Shown one piece after another: positions 24,767 to 32,997 of a stretch of 38,861 bases of DNA; the first letter of the stretch is position 1, and each line of letters begins with the position of its first letter. Position numbers and translations under genes: made by a program. This DNA comes from Nitrosopumilus sp. LS_AOA. GTDB lineage: Archaea > Thermoproteota > Nitrososphaeria > Nitrososphaerales > Nitrosopumilaceae. The notes beneath the pieces were generated by a model, which saw only the letters and a program-made list of their open reading frames with translations, made no database searches and was not told the origin of the DNA. Location of the stretch: NCBI GenBank assembly GCA_001543015.1, contig LFLC01000055.1, positions 1 through 38,861 on the forward strand, given 5' to 3'.

Positions 24767-25195
24767 TTGAAAAGTATGAAATCACTTACTGACTATCTTA
24801 CATTTGAAGTTAAAACACGAAGAGCATTTGTCAATATTACTCCAAAGATTAGAAAACTTGTTACAAAAAGTAAAATCAAAGAAGGACTTTGTCTTGTAAA
24901 TGCCATGCATATCACTGCAAGTGTTTTCATAAATGACAATGAAAATGGTTTATTACATGATTATGAAAAATGGTTAGAGCATTTGGCACCACACGAACCA
25001 ACTAAACAATATGATCATAACAAAACTGGTGAAGATAATGCAGACGCTCATCTCAAACGACAAGTAATGGGACGAGAAGTTGTTGTTGCAATAACTAATG
25101 GCGAATTAGATTTTGGTCCATGGGAAGAAATTTTCTATGGAGAATTTGATGGAAAAAGACCAAAAAGAGTTTTAGTAAAAATTATCGGCGACTAA
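24767..25195 (+). CDS. yjbQ: YjbQ family protein (UPF0047)
   Basis: A 142-residue protein of the YjbQ/UPF0047 family, which forms trimers and has been linked to secondary thiamine-phosphate synthase activity. Family signatures are [15 protein letters not shown] (about 47-61), [18 protein letters not shown] (about 85-102), and [16 protein letters not shown] (about 113-128) with the conserved His residues. A TTG start at 24767 and an ATG at 24776 are both possible. A TTTTAAAGG element lies 12-20 nt before the TTG, and the C/D box RNA lies just upstream. Confidence 0.93.
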   Translation: MKSMKSLTDYLTFEVKTRRAFVNITPKIRKLVTKSKIKEGLCLVNAMHITASVFINDNENGLLHDYEKWLEHLAPHEPTKQYDHNKTGEDNADAHLKRQVMGREVVVAITNGELDFGPWEEIFYGEFDGKRPKRVLVKIIGD

Positions 25196-25360
25196 TTATC
25201 CAAAGTCTGCATCACGCTTTTGACTTTGTGATTCATTCTTTCTTGCGGAATTTCTGAATTCATCATCATGATTTTGAGGTCCATGTCCACAATCCATACA
25301 TGCTATTTTGAACCCATCCTCATTTTTTTTGTAAGTTTCACATCCACAAAAGCATGCCAT
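25196..25360 (-). CDS. Small zinc-ribbon-like protein, 54 residues
   Basis: A short open frame from an ATG at 25360 to a TAA at 25196-25198. The product begins MACFCGCETYKKNEDGFK, then has ACMDCGHGP and a charged, Gln/Asn-rich tail. Cysteines at positions 3, 5, 7, 21 and 24, plus a His, could bind zinc. Its stop abuts the yjbQ stop without a base between, filling the gap exactly, which supports it being real. No function is known to me. Confidence 0.65.
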   Translation of the reverse strand: MACFCGCETYKKNEDGFKIACMDCGHGPQNHDDEFRNSARKNESQSQKRDADFG

Positions 25361-25402
25361 GATAGAATGAATTTTCTTTATGATATATCTTTTAGGATTT
25401 TT

Positions 25403-25855
25403 CTAAGTTGATTCACAACATGCACCAAGTGGAATTTCAAGATCATGTGGACATTTTCTTGGATGCTTTAGCATTGTACACAATGCATCTGTAAATTGTT
25501 TATTCATATGGTGCTCAATTCCACATACCATTTCCTCATCAATTTCAACTTTTAGTGCACTTTCCATTAGTACTTCTAATAATCTACTATTTCTCATCAT
25601 ACTGGAACCAATTGATTGACCCTCTTCTGTGAGTTTTACACCTGCTTTGTTATATGAAACCAAATTTCTACCATTTAGTTTTTTTAGCATTTGAACAACA
25701 CTTGGTTGCCTTACATTGAGCTTTTTAGCAATTGTGCTAATTTTGATGGGCTCTTTTCTTTCTTTGAGGTGCCAAATTGCTTTTAGATACATCTCTATAT
25801 GTTCTGCTTCTGCAGTTCCTACAAACAGAATCTCTTTGTCCTCTAGTATGTCCAT
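25403..25855 (-). CDS. DtxR/MntR-family metal-dependent regulator
   Basis: A 150-residue metal-sensing repressor. The N-terminal winged helix-turn-helix (about 15-80) has HIEMYLKAIWHLKER and a recognition helix VRQPSVVQMLKKL, followed by the dimerisation domain with metal ligands: GIEHHMNKQFTDAL (about 111-124), HPRKCPHDLEIP (about 130-141) and a C-terminal CC. These are the Glu, His and Cys ligands of DtxR, IdeR and MntR. No SH3-like third domain is present, as in MntR. The start is one base after the trmB stop, so the pair form an operon. Confidence 0.9.
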   Translation of the reverse strand: MDILEDKEILFVGTAEAEHIEMYLKAIWHLKERKEPIKISTIAKKLNVRQPSVVQMLKKLNGRNLVSYNKAGVKLTEEGQSIGSSMMRNSRLLEVLMESALKVEIDEEMVCGIEHHMNKQFTDALCTMLKHPRKCPHDLEIPLGACCEST

Positions 25856-25856
25856 G

Positions 25857-26624
25857 TTAAACCAACTTTGAATCTTTTAATAAATATTCAAAATATTGTC
25901 GTGCAAATCCTGCTAATCCTGCATGATCTGCCCAAATTGCTACAACATCTGATGAACTCTCACCTGCTACTTCTGGACCTAATAGAATTACAACATATTT
26001 TTTATCAGAAATAATTCCTCCCCCAAACAAACCTTTCTTTATTTTTACTTTTGATACTCTTTTGATTGCTTTGATTGATTCTTTATCTATTTTATCTGAT
26101 GCAAGTATTGTGATTTTTACTCCTTTATCGTGAAGTGATCTCAATTTTGGTAATGCTTGTTTTACTAAATCTTCTCCAGCTTCTGGTAATGTAATCATTA
26201 TTTCATTTCTACAAGTTTCTACCATTTCTAAAATTTTAGATGCAATGTTTAATGATCCTGTTATTACCCAAATATCTGGTTTTTCACTTGTTCCACTTTT
26301 TTCATATAATGGAACTAGTTCATTTAGAATTACACTCTGATTTTTTATAAAATCATCATCTATTTTCTGCTTTGTTGATTCTAATCCTGTTGATGGTGAT
26401 TTTGCAAAATATTTTGTTGGTCTTGACTCATCTGAACTAATCCAATCTTTGTCCTCTAGTGTTCCTAGAACTTCATAAATTTTTGAGTATGGCACTCCTG
26501 ACTTTTGACTTAGATCTGATGCTGATTGCTCTCCAGTTTTGAGTAGAACAGAAAATGTTTTAATTTCGTAACTTGTGAGTCCAATTTTTTCCAAAGATTT
26601 TCTTGTTTTGTCAGATATACTCAT
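25857..26624 (-). CDS. TrmB-family transcriptional regulator
   Basis: A 255-residue regulator with an N-terminal winged helix (about 5-75), including LTSYEIKTFSVLLKTGEQ, YSKIYEVLGTLEDKDWI and a wing, followed by a linker helix and a C-terminal domain (about 110-255) with MITLPEAGEDLV, resembling the PLD-like TrmB effector domain. No sugar-binding extension is seen. It is divergent from the Tes-like radical SAM gene and cotranscribed with dtxR, so it may control one or both. Its ligand is unknown. Confidence 0.88.
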   Translation of the reverse strand: MSISDKTRKSLEKIGLTSYEIKTFSVLLKTGEQSASDLSQKSGVPYSKIYEVLGTLEDKDWISSDESRPTKYFAKSPSTGLESTKQKIDDDFIKNQSVILNELVPLYEKSGTSEKPDIWVITGSLNIASKILEMVETCRNEIMITLPEAGEDLVKQALPKLRSLHDKGVKITILASDKIDKESIKAIKRVSKVKIKKGLFGGGIISDKKYVVILLGPEVAGESSSDVVAIWADHAGLAGFARQYFEYLLKDSKLV

Positions 26625-26740
26625 GCGATCTAATCGATCAGCTTCTGTATTTAAATCCCGTATGACTATCTCCTAAATGCAACACGGGGCCAAGTGTGAA
26701 ATACATTAAATATCAATTTAGAAAAAATTCACTTGTAGGC
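26625..26740. promoter_or_regulatory. Divergent control region between trmB and the radical SAM gene
   Basis: The 116 bases contain TTTAAAT (26651-26657) and TTAAATAT (26706-26713), TATA-like stretches. The second lies 28-35 nt before the ATG at 26741. A weak inverted repeat GATC-N5-GATC lies near 26628. No strong operator is visible. Confidence 0.35.
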
Positions 26741-28405
26741 ATGGCACTGATACAGATATCAAATCAATCAACTAAAAGTTTGGGTAAAAAATCAACGATT
26801 AGATTCACTCAAAGTATCTGCCCTGACTGTAACATGATTCTTGATGCTGAAGTCTTTGAGCGAAATAGTCAGGTCTTCATGACAAAAGTTTGTCCAACTC
26901 ACGGTGAATGTGAGGAATTATACTTTGGTTCTTATGAAATGTACAAAAAATTCAGTACATACTGGATGGATGGAAAAGGTGCTCATTCTCCAAATGTGAT
27001 GATTGACAAATGTTCTTGTCCAAATAATTGTGGATTATGTTCAAATCACTTGTCTCACAGCGGACTTGCAAACATGATTGTAACTAATAGATGTGATTTA
27101 ACGTGCTGGTACTGCTTTTTCTATGTAAAGAAAGGACTAGAAGGTGCTTACATGTATGAGCCAGATCATACTCAAATTAGAGGAATGATGAAAACTCTAA
27201 GAGCAGAAAGACCAATTCCTGGAAATTCTATGCAAATTACTGGTGGTGAACCAATGCTTAGAGAAGATATTGCTGATGTTATTAAAATTATGAAAGAAGA
27301 GGGTGTAGACCATATTCAAATGAATACTAATGGTATTAGACACGCAATGGATCCAGAGGCTGCACGTGAAGTAAGACTTGCTGGATGTAACAACTTGTAT
27401 CTTTCATTTGATGGTGTTACTGCTAGAACTAATCCAAAGAACCACTGGGAGATTCCATATGCACTTGATAGTTGCAGAAAAACTGGCACATCTGTAGTAT
27501 TTGTCCCAACTGTGATCAAATCAATTAATGATCATGAATTAGGCGGAATTATTAGATATGCACAAAAGAATATGGATATAGTTCATGCTGTAAATTTCCA
27601 ACCAGTATCACTTACAGGACGAATGGGTAAAACTGAACGTGAAAAATACCGAATTACAGTTCCTGATTGTATTCAAAGAATTGAAGAACAAACAAATGGT
27701 GAGGTAACTGTTGATGATTGGTTCCCAGTTCCTAGTTGTATGCCACTAACTAATGTAATTGAAGCATTTTCAAGTAAACCAAAATATGAATTATCAATCC
27801 ACTTTGCTTGTGGTGCAGGAACATACATCTTTGAGGATGCAGATACAAAGAAGTTTGTCCCATTAACAAAATTCTGTGATATTCAAGGAATGCTTGAATT
27901 GTTTGAAGATAAAGCAGAAGAGATTCGTTCTGGTAAAAATAAGTACTTTACAATGCTTGAAGTTGTAAGAAAACTCAAAGGTTATGTTGATTCTAAAAAA
28001 CAGCCAGCAGGATTAGACTTGGCAAAAATGTTTGGTAACATACTCATGAAGAGATCATTTGATTCAATTGGTTCATGGCATGTAAAGGGATTATTCCTTG
28101 GAATGATGCATTTTCAAGACAAGTATAATGAAGATTTGGAAAGACTCCAAAGATGTGATATTCACTATGTAACTCCAGACCTTAGAATAGTTCCATTTTG
28201 TGCATTTAATGTAATTCCTGAATGGTATAGAGACAGAATTCAAAAGAAATTCTCAGTCACTGTTGAGGAATGGGAACAAAGAGAAGATGTTAAACTAGAA
28301 GATTGTCTGTATAGAGGACTAATGAGACGTGGTGCTGGTGATGAATTAGCTGCTGGTTGTGCTAAGAGTCAAATGTTCCATGATGCATCTCAAGCAACAA
28401 TGTAA
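26741..28405 (+). CDS. tes: Radical SAM protein, tetraether lipid synthase-like (Tes/COG1964)
   Basis: Tes enzymes join the phytanyl chains of two archaeal lipids to form membrane-spanning tetraethers. This protein has the radical SAM cluster motif CDLTCWYC (CxxxCxxC, at C118), the SAM-binding ITGGEP (about 167-172), an N-terminal CPDC...CPTHGEC domain and a second Cys-rich stretch SCPNNCGLCSNH just before the radical SAM motif, the same layout as COG1964 proteins such as Tes. A GTG at 26696 gives a 15-residue longer version; the ATG at 26741 fits better with the TATA box at 26706. Thaumarchaea make crenarchaeol and other tetraethers, so the role fits. Other radical SAM lipid or protein modification is possible. 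Confidence 0.65.
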   Translation: MALIQISNQSTKSLGKKSTIRFTQSICPDCNMILDAEVFERNSQVFMTKVCPTHGECEELYFGSYEMYKKFSTYWMDGKGAHSPNVMIDKCSCPNNCGLCSNHLSHSGLANMIVTNRCDLTCWYCFFYVKKGLEGAYMYEPDHTQIRGMMKTLRAERPIPGNSMQITGGEPMLREDIADVIKIMKEEGVDHIQMNTNGIRHAMDPEAAREVRLAGCNNLYLSFDGVTARTNPKNHWEIPYALDSCRKTGTSVVFVPTVIKSINDHELGGIIRYAQKNMDIVHAVNFQPVSLTGRMGKTEREKYRITVPDCIQRIEEQTNGEVTVDDWFPVPSCMPLTNVIEAFSSKPKYELSIHFACGAGTYIFEDADTKKFVPLTKFCDIQGMLELFEDKAEEIRSGKNKYFTMLEVVRKLKGYVDSKKQPAGLDLAKMFGNILMKRSFDSIGSWHVKGLFLGMMHFQDKYNEDLERLQRCDIHYVTPDLRIVPFCAFNVIPEWYRDRIQKKFSVTVEEWEQREDVKLEDCLYRGLMRRGAGDELAAGCAKSQMFHDASQATM

Positions 28406-28427
28406 AAGAATTTTTTAATCCAAGACC

Positions 28428-28433
28428 TTAAAA
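28428..28433 (+). promoter_or_regulatory. TATA box for the glycosyltransferase at 28456
   Basis: TTAAAA (within ccttaaaagt) begins 28 nt before the ATG, predicting a leaderless transcript. Confidence 0.45.
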
Positions 28434-28455
28434 GTTCTAAATTCAATTTTCATTT

Positions 28456-29406
28456 ATGAAATTTCTATTTATTTCTCCTAGATTTTCTGGAGGAATTGGT
28501 GGACATGCTGCAATGCTAGCAGATCAATTAGAAAATTCTGGACATGAAGTAACAAAAATGAAAACACCCCATATCCCAATAAAAAATCTAAAGAATCCTA
28601 GCTTTGCAGTTTTTGGAATGATCAAAGGAATACTAAATAAAGAAAAATATGACATTGTTCATGCATTTAATGTACCATCAGCTTTTGCAATGCATTATTC
28701 AAAAGGAACAAAAAAAGTTCTGTCCATACACGGTGTATTTAGTGATCAAGTTAAAAAATTACATTCAAGTACAGTGAGTTCAATAGCATCTGCTACTGAA
28801 TCTAAAGTATTGAAATGGGCTGATAAATTAACTACTGATTCAAAAATTTCAAAAAATGAATACAAAAAGAAATTAAATTTAGATTTTGAATATTTGCCAT
28901 CTGCAATTGATACTGAAAAATTAGAATCTATTCCAGAAGTTAAAAAAATTCCCAATCAAGTACTTTATCTTGGAAGAGACAGTTATGAAAAAGGAATAGA
29001 TATTCTAAGAGATGCTGAAAAATCCATTGATGGAAAAGTAGTATATTGTACAAATCTACCCTGGAATGATGCAATGAAACTACTAAAATCTTCAAGTGTG
29101 TTAGCCGTACCTTCAAGGATGGAGAGTTTACCTACAAATATCAAAGAAGCATTTTATCTAAAAATCCCTGTCGTGGCTTCAAATGTTGGGGGAATTCCTG
29201 AATTAGTAGATGATAAAAAAACTGGAATTTTAATTCCTACTGAAGACTCTAAAAAATTATCAATTGAAATAAATTTGATTTTAAAAAATAAAGGAAAATC
29301 TGAAGAATTAATACAAAATGCACATGAATTTGTAATTAATCAAATGAGTTGGAAAAAAATTCTTCCAAAATATATTACATTTTATGAAGATTTACTTAAT
29401 AACTAA
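28456..29406 (+). CDS. GT4-family glycosyltransferase
   Basis: A GT-B fold glycosyltransferase of 316 residues with the N-terminal FSGGIGGHAAMLAD acceptor-binding loop (about 10-23) and a C-terminal donor domain containing YLGRDSYEKGID (about 172-183) and the E-x7-E motif, seen in RMESLPTNIKEAFYL (about 221-235), followed by VASNVGGIPELV. It uses a nucleotide sugar to extend a surface glycan, most likely on the cytoplasmic face of the membrane. It opens the second glycan block and converges on the epimerase with a 4-nt overlap. Confidence 0.88.
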   Translation: MKFLFISPRFSGGIGGHAAMLADQLENSGHEVTKMKTPHIPIKNLKNPSFAVFGMIKGILNKEKYDIVHAFNVPSAFAMHYSKGTKKVLSIHGVFSDQVKKLHSSTVSSIASATESKVLKWADKLTTDSKISKNEYKKKLNLDFEYLPSAIDTEKLESIPEVKKIPNQVLYLGRDSYEKGIDILRDAEKSIDGKVVYCTNLPWNDAMKLLKSSSVLAVPSRMESLPTNIKEAFYLKIPVVASNVGGIPELVDDKKTGILIPTEDSKKLSIEINLILKNKGKSEELIQNAHEFVINQMSWKKILPKYITFYEDLLNN

Positions 29407-30308
29407 AATTCTGGATAAATTTTTTTCAAACCCTCATTTAATGATGTTTGAAATTTCCAATTGAAACTTTTCTCAGCTAAGGAAATATCTGCTTGACTAA
29501 ATTTGATATCACCTTCTAATGGATTTTTATGTATCATTGAAATTTTTTCTCCAGAAATTTCTATTAAAATATCTGCTAGATGTTTAATGGTAGTGCCCAA
29601 ACCTGTTCCTATGTTAAAAAATCCTTTTTTGATTTTACTTTTCATTGCAGAAATGTTAGCATCTGCAATATCATCTACAAAAATGAAATCTCTAATTTGT
29701 TCTCCATCTCCATTAATCTGCAGTTGTTTTTGTTCTTTCAATCTGTTGATGAATTTTGTTATGACTCCTGCATATGAACCGGTTTGACCAATACCAAAGA
29801 CGTTAAAATAGCGTAATCCTATCACATCTAAATTCATTTTAGAATATTTTTCTGCAAGAATTTCATCTTTTAATTTTGTAATTCCATAGGGATTAATCGG
29901 ATTTTTTGGAAAATTCTCTTTAATGGGAATTTTTGTAGCATCTCCGTAAATACTTGAACTACTAGCAAATACAACTTTAATATTATTTTCTTGAGCAATT
30001 TTAAAAATATTTTCAGCCCCAATTACATTTACATCGTTATACTCATCTTGTTTTGTAAATGATTCTTGGACAACTGTCAAAGCTGCTTCATGAAAAATAC
30101 CATCAACATCTTTGATATTTTCTTTCATCTCTTCAAAATTACGAATATCTGCTTTTACAAATTCTATCTCATTGATAATACCATCCAAATTCTCCATTTT
30201 TCCAGTGTGTAAATTATCAACTACTTTGACTGAATCCCCCTGGTTTAACAAAGATTTTACAATTCTACTTCCAATAAATCCAGCTCCTCCTGTAACAACA
30301 AATTTCAT
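29403..30308 (-). CDS. NAD-dependent sugar epimerase/dehydratase (UDP-glucose 4-epimerase-like)
   Basis: An extended SDR of 301 residues. It has the NAD loop TGGAGFIGSRIVKSLL (about 6-21), FHEAALTVVQESF, the catalytic Ser in ASSSSIYGD (about 115-123), YGITK for the YxxxK pair (about 141-145), and the LRYFNVFGIGQ substrate loop. It probably interconverts UDP-hexoses (GalE-type) or makes a related sugar. The gene is divergent from the UDP-sugar dehydrogenase; a CTTAAAG element (30331-30340) is at the right distance for its promoter. Confidence 0.85.
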   Translation of the reverse strand: MKFVVTGGAGFIGSRIVKSLLNQGDSVKVVDNLHTGKMENLDGIINEIEFVKADIRNFEEMKENIKDVDGIFHEAALTVVQESFTKQDEYNDVNVIGAENIFKIAQENNIKVVFASSSSIYGDATKIPIKENFPKNPINPYGITKLKDEILAEKYSKMNLDVIGLRYFNVFGIGQTGSYAGVITKFINRLKEQKQLQINGDGEQIRDFIFVDDIADANISAMKSKIKKGFFNIGTGLGTTIKHLADILIEISGEKISMIHKNPLEGDIKFSQADISLAEKSFNWKFQTSLNEGLKKIYPEF

Positions 30309-30379
30309 ATTTTCTCTTTTCTACTTTGGTTCTTTAAGTATTGATTACAAATTGAATATACAAAATTAAAAAGATGGCT

Positions 30380-30386
30380 ATTTAAG
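30380..30386 (+). promoter_or_regulatory. TATA box for the UDP-sugar dehydrogenase operon
   Basis: TATTTAA lies 21-27 nt before the ATG at 30407, so the transcript should begin near that codon. This favours the ATG over the TTG at 30404. Confidence 0.5.
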
Positions 30387-30406
30387 CTTCTAATCTAAAC
30401 TAGTTG

Positions 30407-31795
30407 ATGGAGAATTTGGAAATTTCAAAAATTATGAATTTGGAATCCGATCAAATTGATTCTTGTCTAAATTCTGATATCATAAAAGTTGCAGTTATTG
30501 GCATCGGTCGTATTGGACTTCCAACTGCAATATTATTTGCAAAATCTGGTTTGTCTACTATTGGTGTTGATATAAACAAAAATTTAGTTGAAAAAATACA
30601 AAACAAAATCTTTCCTTTAAATGATGAACCTGGTATGAAAGAATTATTTGATGATGTACTTTCTAACCAAAAATTTTCAGTAACCACTGACATTCAAAAT
30701 GCTTTATCTCAAACAAATGTTGTTATCTTATCCTTACCTACTCCTATGACTGATGAAAACATTCCTGATTATTCCTCACTTGAATCTGTTGGACAACAAT
30801 TACATGATTTTCTAAATCCTGGTTCTCTTGTTATAGTAGAAAGTACTGTTGAACCTGGTTTTGTTGAAAACACTTTGATTTCCATAATAGAGGGTAATGA
30901 TAAAAAATTTGAAGCAGGAAAAACTTTTGGCATAGGAGTTTGTCCCGAAACTGCAAATCCTGGTGAAATATTAAAAGATTTTAAAAATTTACCTCGACTA
31001 ATTGGAGGTATCAACAAAAAATCTCAAGAATTAATATCTTCAATTTATTCTCATGTTTTTTCAGTTGATTTAATTCCAATGCCTAATTGTAAAACTGCAA
31101 ACGCTGTAAAATTAACCACTAATGTTTTTAGAGATGTTAACATTGCTTTTGTCAATGAATTAGCAATACTATTTGAGAAATTAGGAATAGATATTTTTAC
31201 AGTTTTGGATGCGGCCAAAAGAAAATATAATTTTCAAGTTCATTATCCAGGTTCAGGTGTTGGTGGTCCATGTTTACCTGTAAATTCATATCAACTCATA
31301 AATTCTGCTCGTTCTAACTCCTTATCTATACCAAAATTAATTTCTATTTCTAGAGAAATTAATGAGAAAATGCCTTTTCATACTTTAGAATTGTTAAATG
31401 ATGCTCTAAATAGTATTAATAAAAAACTTGAGAAAAGCACGATAGGAATTCTTGGGATTTCATACAAACCTAATGTTAAAGATATACAACTAGCACCTGC
31501 AGAAAAAATTATTTCTAAATTAAAATCATTAAAATGTAACGTGAAAATTTTTGATCCATATTTCATTTCAACTAATATTTTTTCTATTGATTCTGAATCA
31601 AAATTTGAAGATATGGTTAAAAATTCTGACGCAATTTTGGTGTTGACCTCCCATCAAGAATTTTCATCCATTAATCCTGAAATTTTCACAAAATTAATGA
31701 AAATTCCTCTAATTGTGGACACTAGAGGTTTATTTGATCCTAAGGAATTAAATAAATTAAAAATAGTCTTCAGAGGAATTGGAAGACCAAATTGA
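30407..31795 (+). CDS. UDP-N-acetyl-D-mannosaminuronate dehydrogenase-like nucleotide-sugar dehydrogenase
   Basis: An NAD-dependent enzyme that oxidises the C6 hydroxyl of a UDP-sugar twice to a uronate. The 462 residues have the Rossmann loop IGIGRIGLP (about 31-39), LPTPMTD (about 110-116), STVEPGF, PETANPGEI and the catalytic Cys in GVGGPCLPVN (C289), followed by a complete C-terminal domain with GISYKPNVKDIQLAPA. It is intact, unlike the homologue at 2023. An in-frame TTG at 30404 is an alternative start. The last bases overlap the start of the asparagine-synthase-like gene (TTGA), implying coupled production. Confidence 0.88.
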   Translation: MENLEISKIMNLESDQIDSCLNSDIIKVAVIGIGRIGLPTAILFAKSGLSTIGVDINKNLVEKIQNKIFPLNDEPGMKELFDDVLSNQKFSVTTDIQNALSQTNVVILSLPTPMTDENIPDYSSLESVGQQLHDFLNPGSLVIVESTVEPGFVENTLISIIEGNDKKFEAGKTFGIGVCPETANPGEILKDFKNLPRLIGGINKKSQELISSIYSHVFSVDLIPMPNCKTANAVKLTTNVFRDVNIAFVNELAILFEKLGIDIFTVLDAAKRKYNFQVHYPGSGVGGPCLPVNSYQLINSARSNSLSIPKLISISREINEKMPFHTLELLNDALNSINKKLEKSTIGILGISYKPNVKDIQLAPAEKIISKLKSLKCNVKIFDPYFISTNIFSIDSESKFEDMVKNSDAILVLTSHQEFSSINPEIFTKLMKIPLIVDTRGLFDPKELNKLKIVFRGIGRPN

Positions 31796-32997
31796 GTTTA
31801 GAAGTTAACCCTTCTTCAATTGCTTCAATTCTAACTTTACGATATGATTTTACTGCCTCAGCACCTCTTCCAAAATTAAAATGGAATGATTTTTCTCAAA
31901 ATAAAATCATTAATCCTGAAAAAACAACTCAAGAAATAATTTCAAATTATTATATTGATAATTTAGAAAAAAAATCAAGAATCGGTATATCTCTAAGCAG
32001 TGGTGTAGATTCTACTTTATTACTAGCTCTTTTGAAACAAACTATTCCTGATCTAGATGTGGATTCTTTTTCTATTCGTTTTAGTGACAGTCTTGATGAA
32101 ACAAAAAATGCTAAAAATATTGCTGAAAGTCTAAATTCAACTCATCATATTATTGAAATTGAAAATTATTTTGAAGAACTCCCACAAGCAATTTCTATTA
32201 CAAAATTACCTTTTTGGGATATTCATTGGTATTACTTAGCTAAGTATGCTAGCTCCTATTCTGATGCCATCATTTCTGGAGATGGGGGTGATGAATTATT
32301 TGGAGGTTATACTTTCAGATATGGTTCATTTTTAGACTCTATTAACTCAAAATCCTCTAAGAGAGAAAAAACCATTGCTTATCTTAACTGCCATAATCGA
32401 GATTGGATTCCGGAACAATCTCAACTATTTGGAGAAAATCTTCCATTTGATTGGGAGAAAATCTATTCTGTTATTGATGAATATTTTGATAATTCCCTAA
32501 ATCCTTTAGATCAAGTATTTTTGGCTGATTTTAATGGAAAATTGTTGTACAATTGGTTACAACTAAATCCAAAAATAAATTCTCATTTTAATTTACAATC
32601 TGTTTCTCCATTTTTACAACCAGAATTGATTAATTTTACTTCACATATGCCAAATGAAATGAAATATGATCATCCAAAGAAACTTGGAAAGTCAATTTTA
32701 AGAAACATGCTAAAAAAATTTAATGTGGAAAAATTTGTAATGCAAAAAAAACAAGGGTTTTCTGTAGATACAAAAAGTCATTGGAAAAATTATGGAAAAA
32801 AACTATGTAAAAATTTTCTAATAGATGGTGAAATTATTAAAGATAAATTAATCAATAAAAATTGGATTCTTGAAAATATTGAAAAAGATCTTGATGTTAG
32901 ATATGTGAATAAATTTTATGGACTCTTGGCTTTAGAAATCTGGTACAGATTATTCATCATAAAAAATTTATCATCCTCGGAAAAATTAATAATTTAA
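31792..32997 (+). CDS. Asparagine-synthase-like amidotransferase without glutaminase domain
   Basis: The 401 residues correspond only to the synthetase half of class B asparagine synthases. The PP-loop SSGVDST is at 69-75, ISGDGGDELFGGY follows (about 160-172), and the terminal helices are present. The N-terminal glutaminase with its Cys2 is absent: the protein starts with what looks like the linker (SIASILTLRYDF). It adenylates a carboxylate and amidates it with ammonia, and must obtain ammonia otherwise, either free or from a separate subunit. It is translationally coupled to a dehydrogenase that makes uronic acids, so uronamide formation on a sugar is a reasonable inference. Start TTG overlaps the preceding stop. 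Confidence 0.8.
   Translation: MSLEVNPSSIASILTLRYDFTASAPLPKLKWNDFSQNKIINPEKTTQEIISNYYIDNLEKKSRIGISLSSGVDSTLLLALLKQTIPDLDVDSFSIRFSDSLDETKNAKNIAESLNSTHHIIEIENYFEELPQAISITKLPFWDIHWYYLAKYASSYSDAIISGDGGDELFGGYTFRYGSFLDSINSKSSKREKTIAYLNCHNRDWIPEQSQLFGENLPFDWEKIYSVIDEYFDNSLNPLDQVFLADFNGKLLYNWLQLNPKINSHFNLQSVSPFLQPELINFTSHMPNEMKYDHPKKLGKSILRNMLKKFNVEKFVMQKKQGFSVDTKSHWKNYGKKLCKNFLIDGEIIKDKLINKNWILENIEKDLDVRYVNKFYGLLALEIWYRLFIIKNLSSSEKLII

Noticed and set aside
26628-26640. GATC-N5-GATC inverted repeat as a TrmB or DtxR operator
   Set aside because: The arms are only 4 bp, a common chance match, and there is no second copy.
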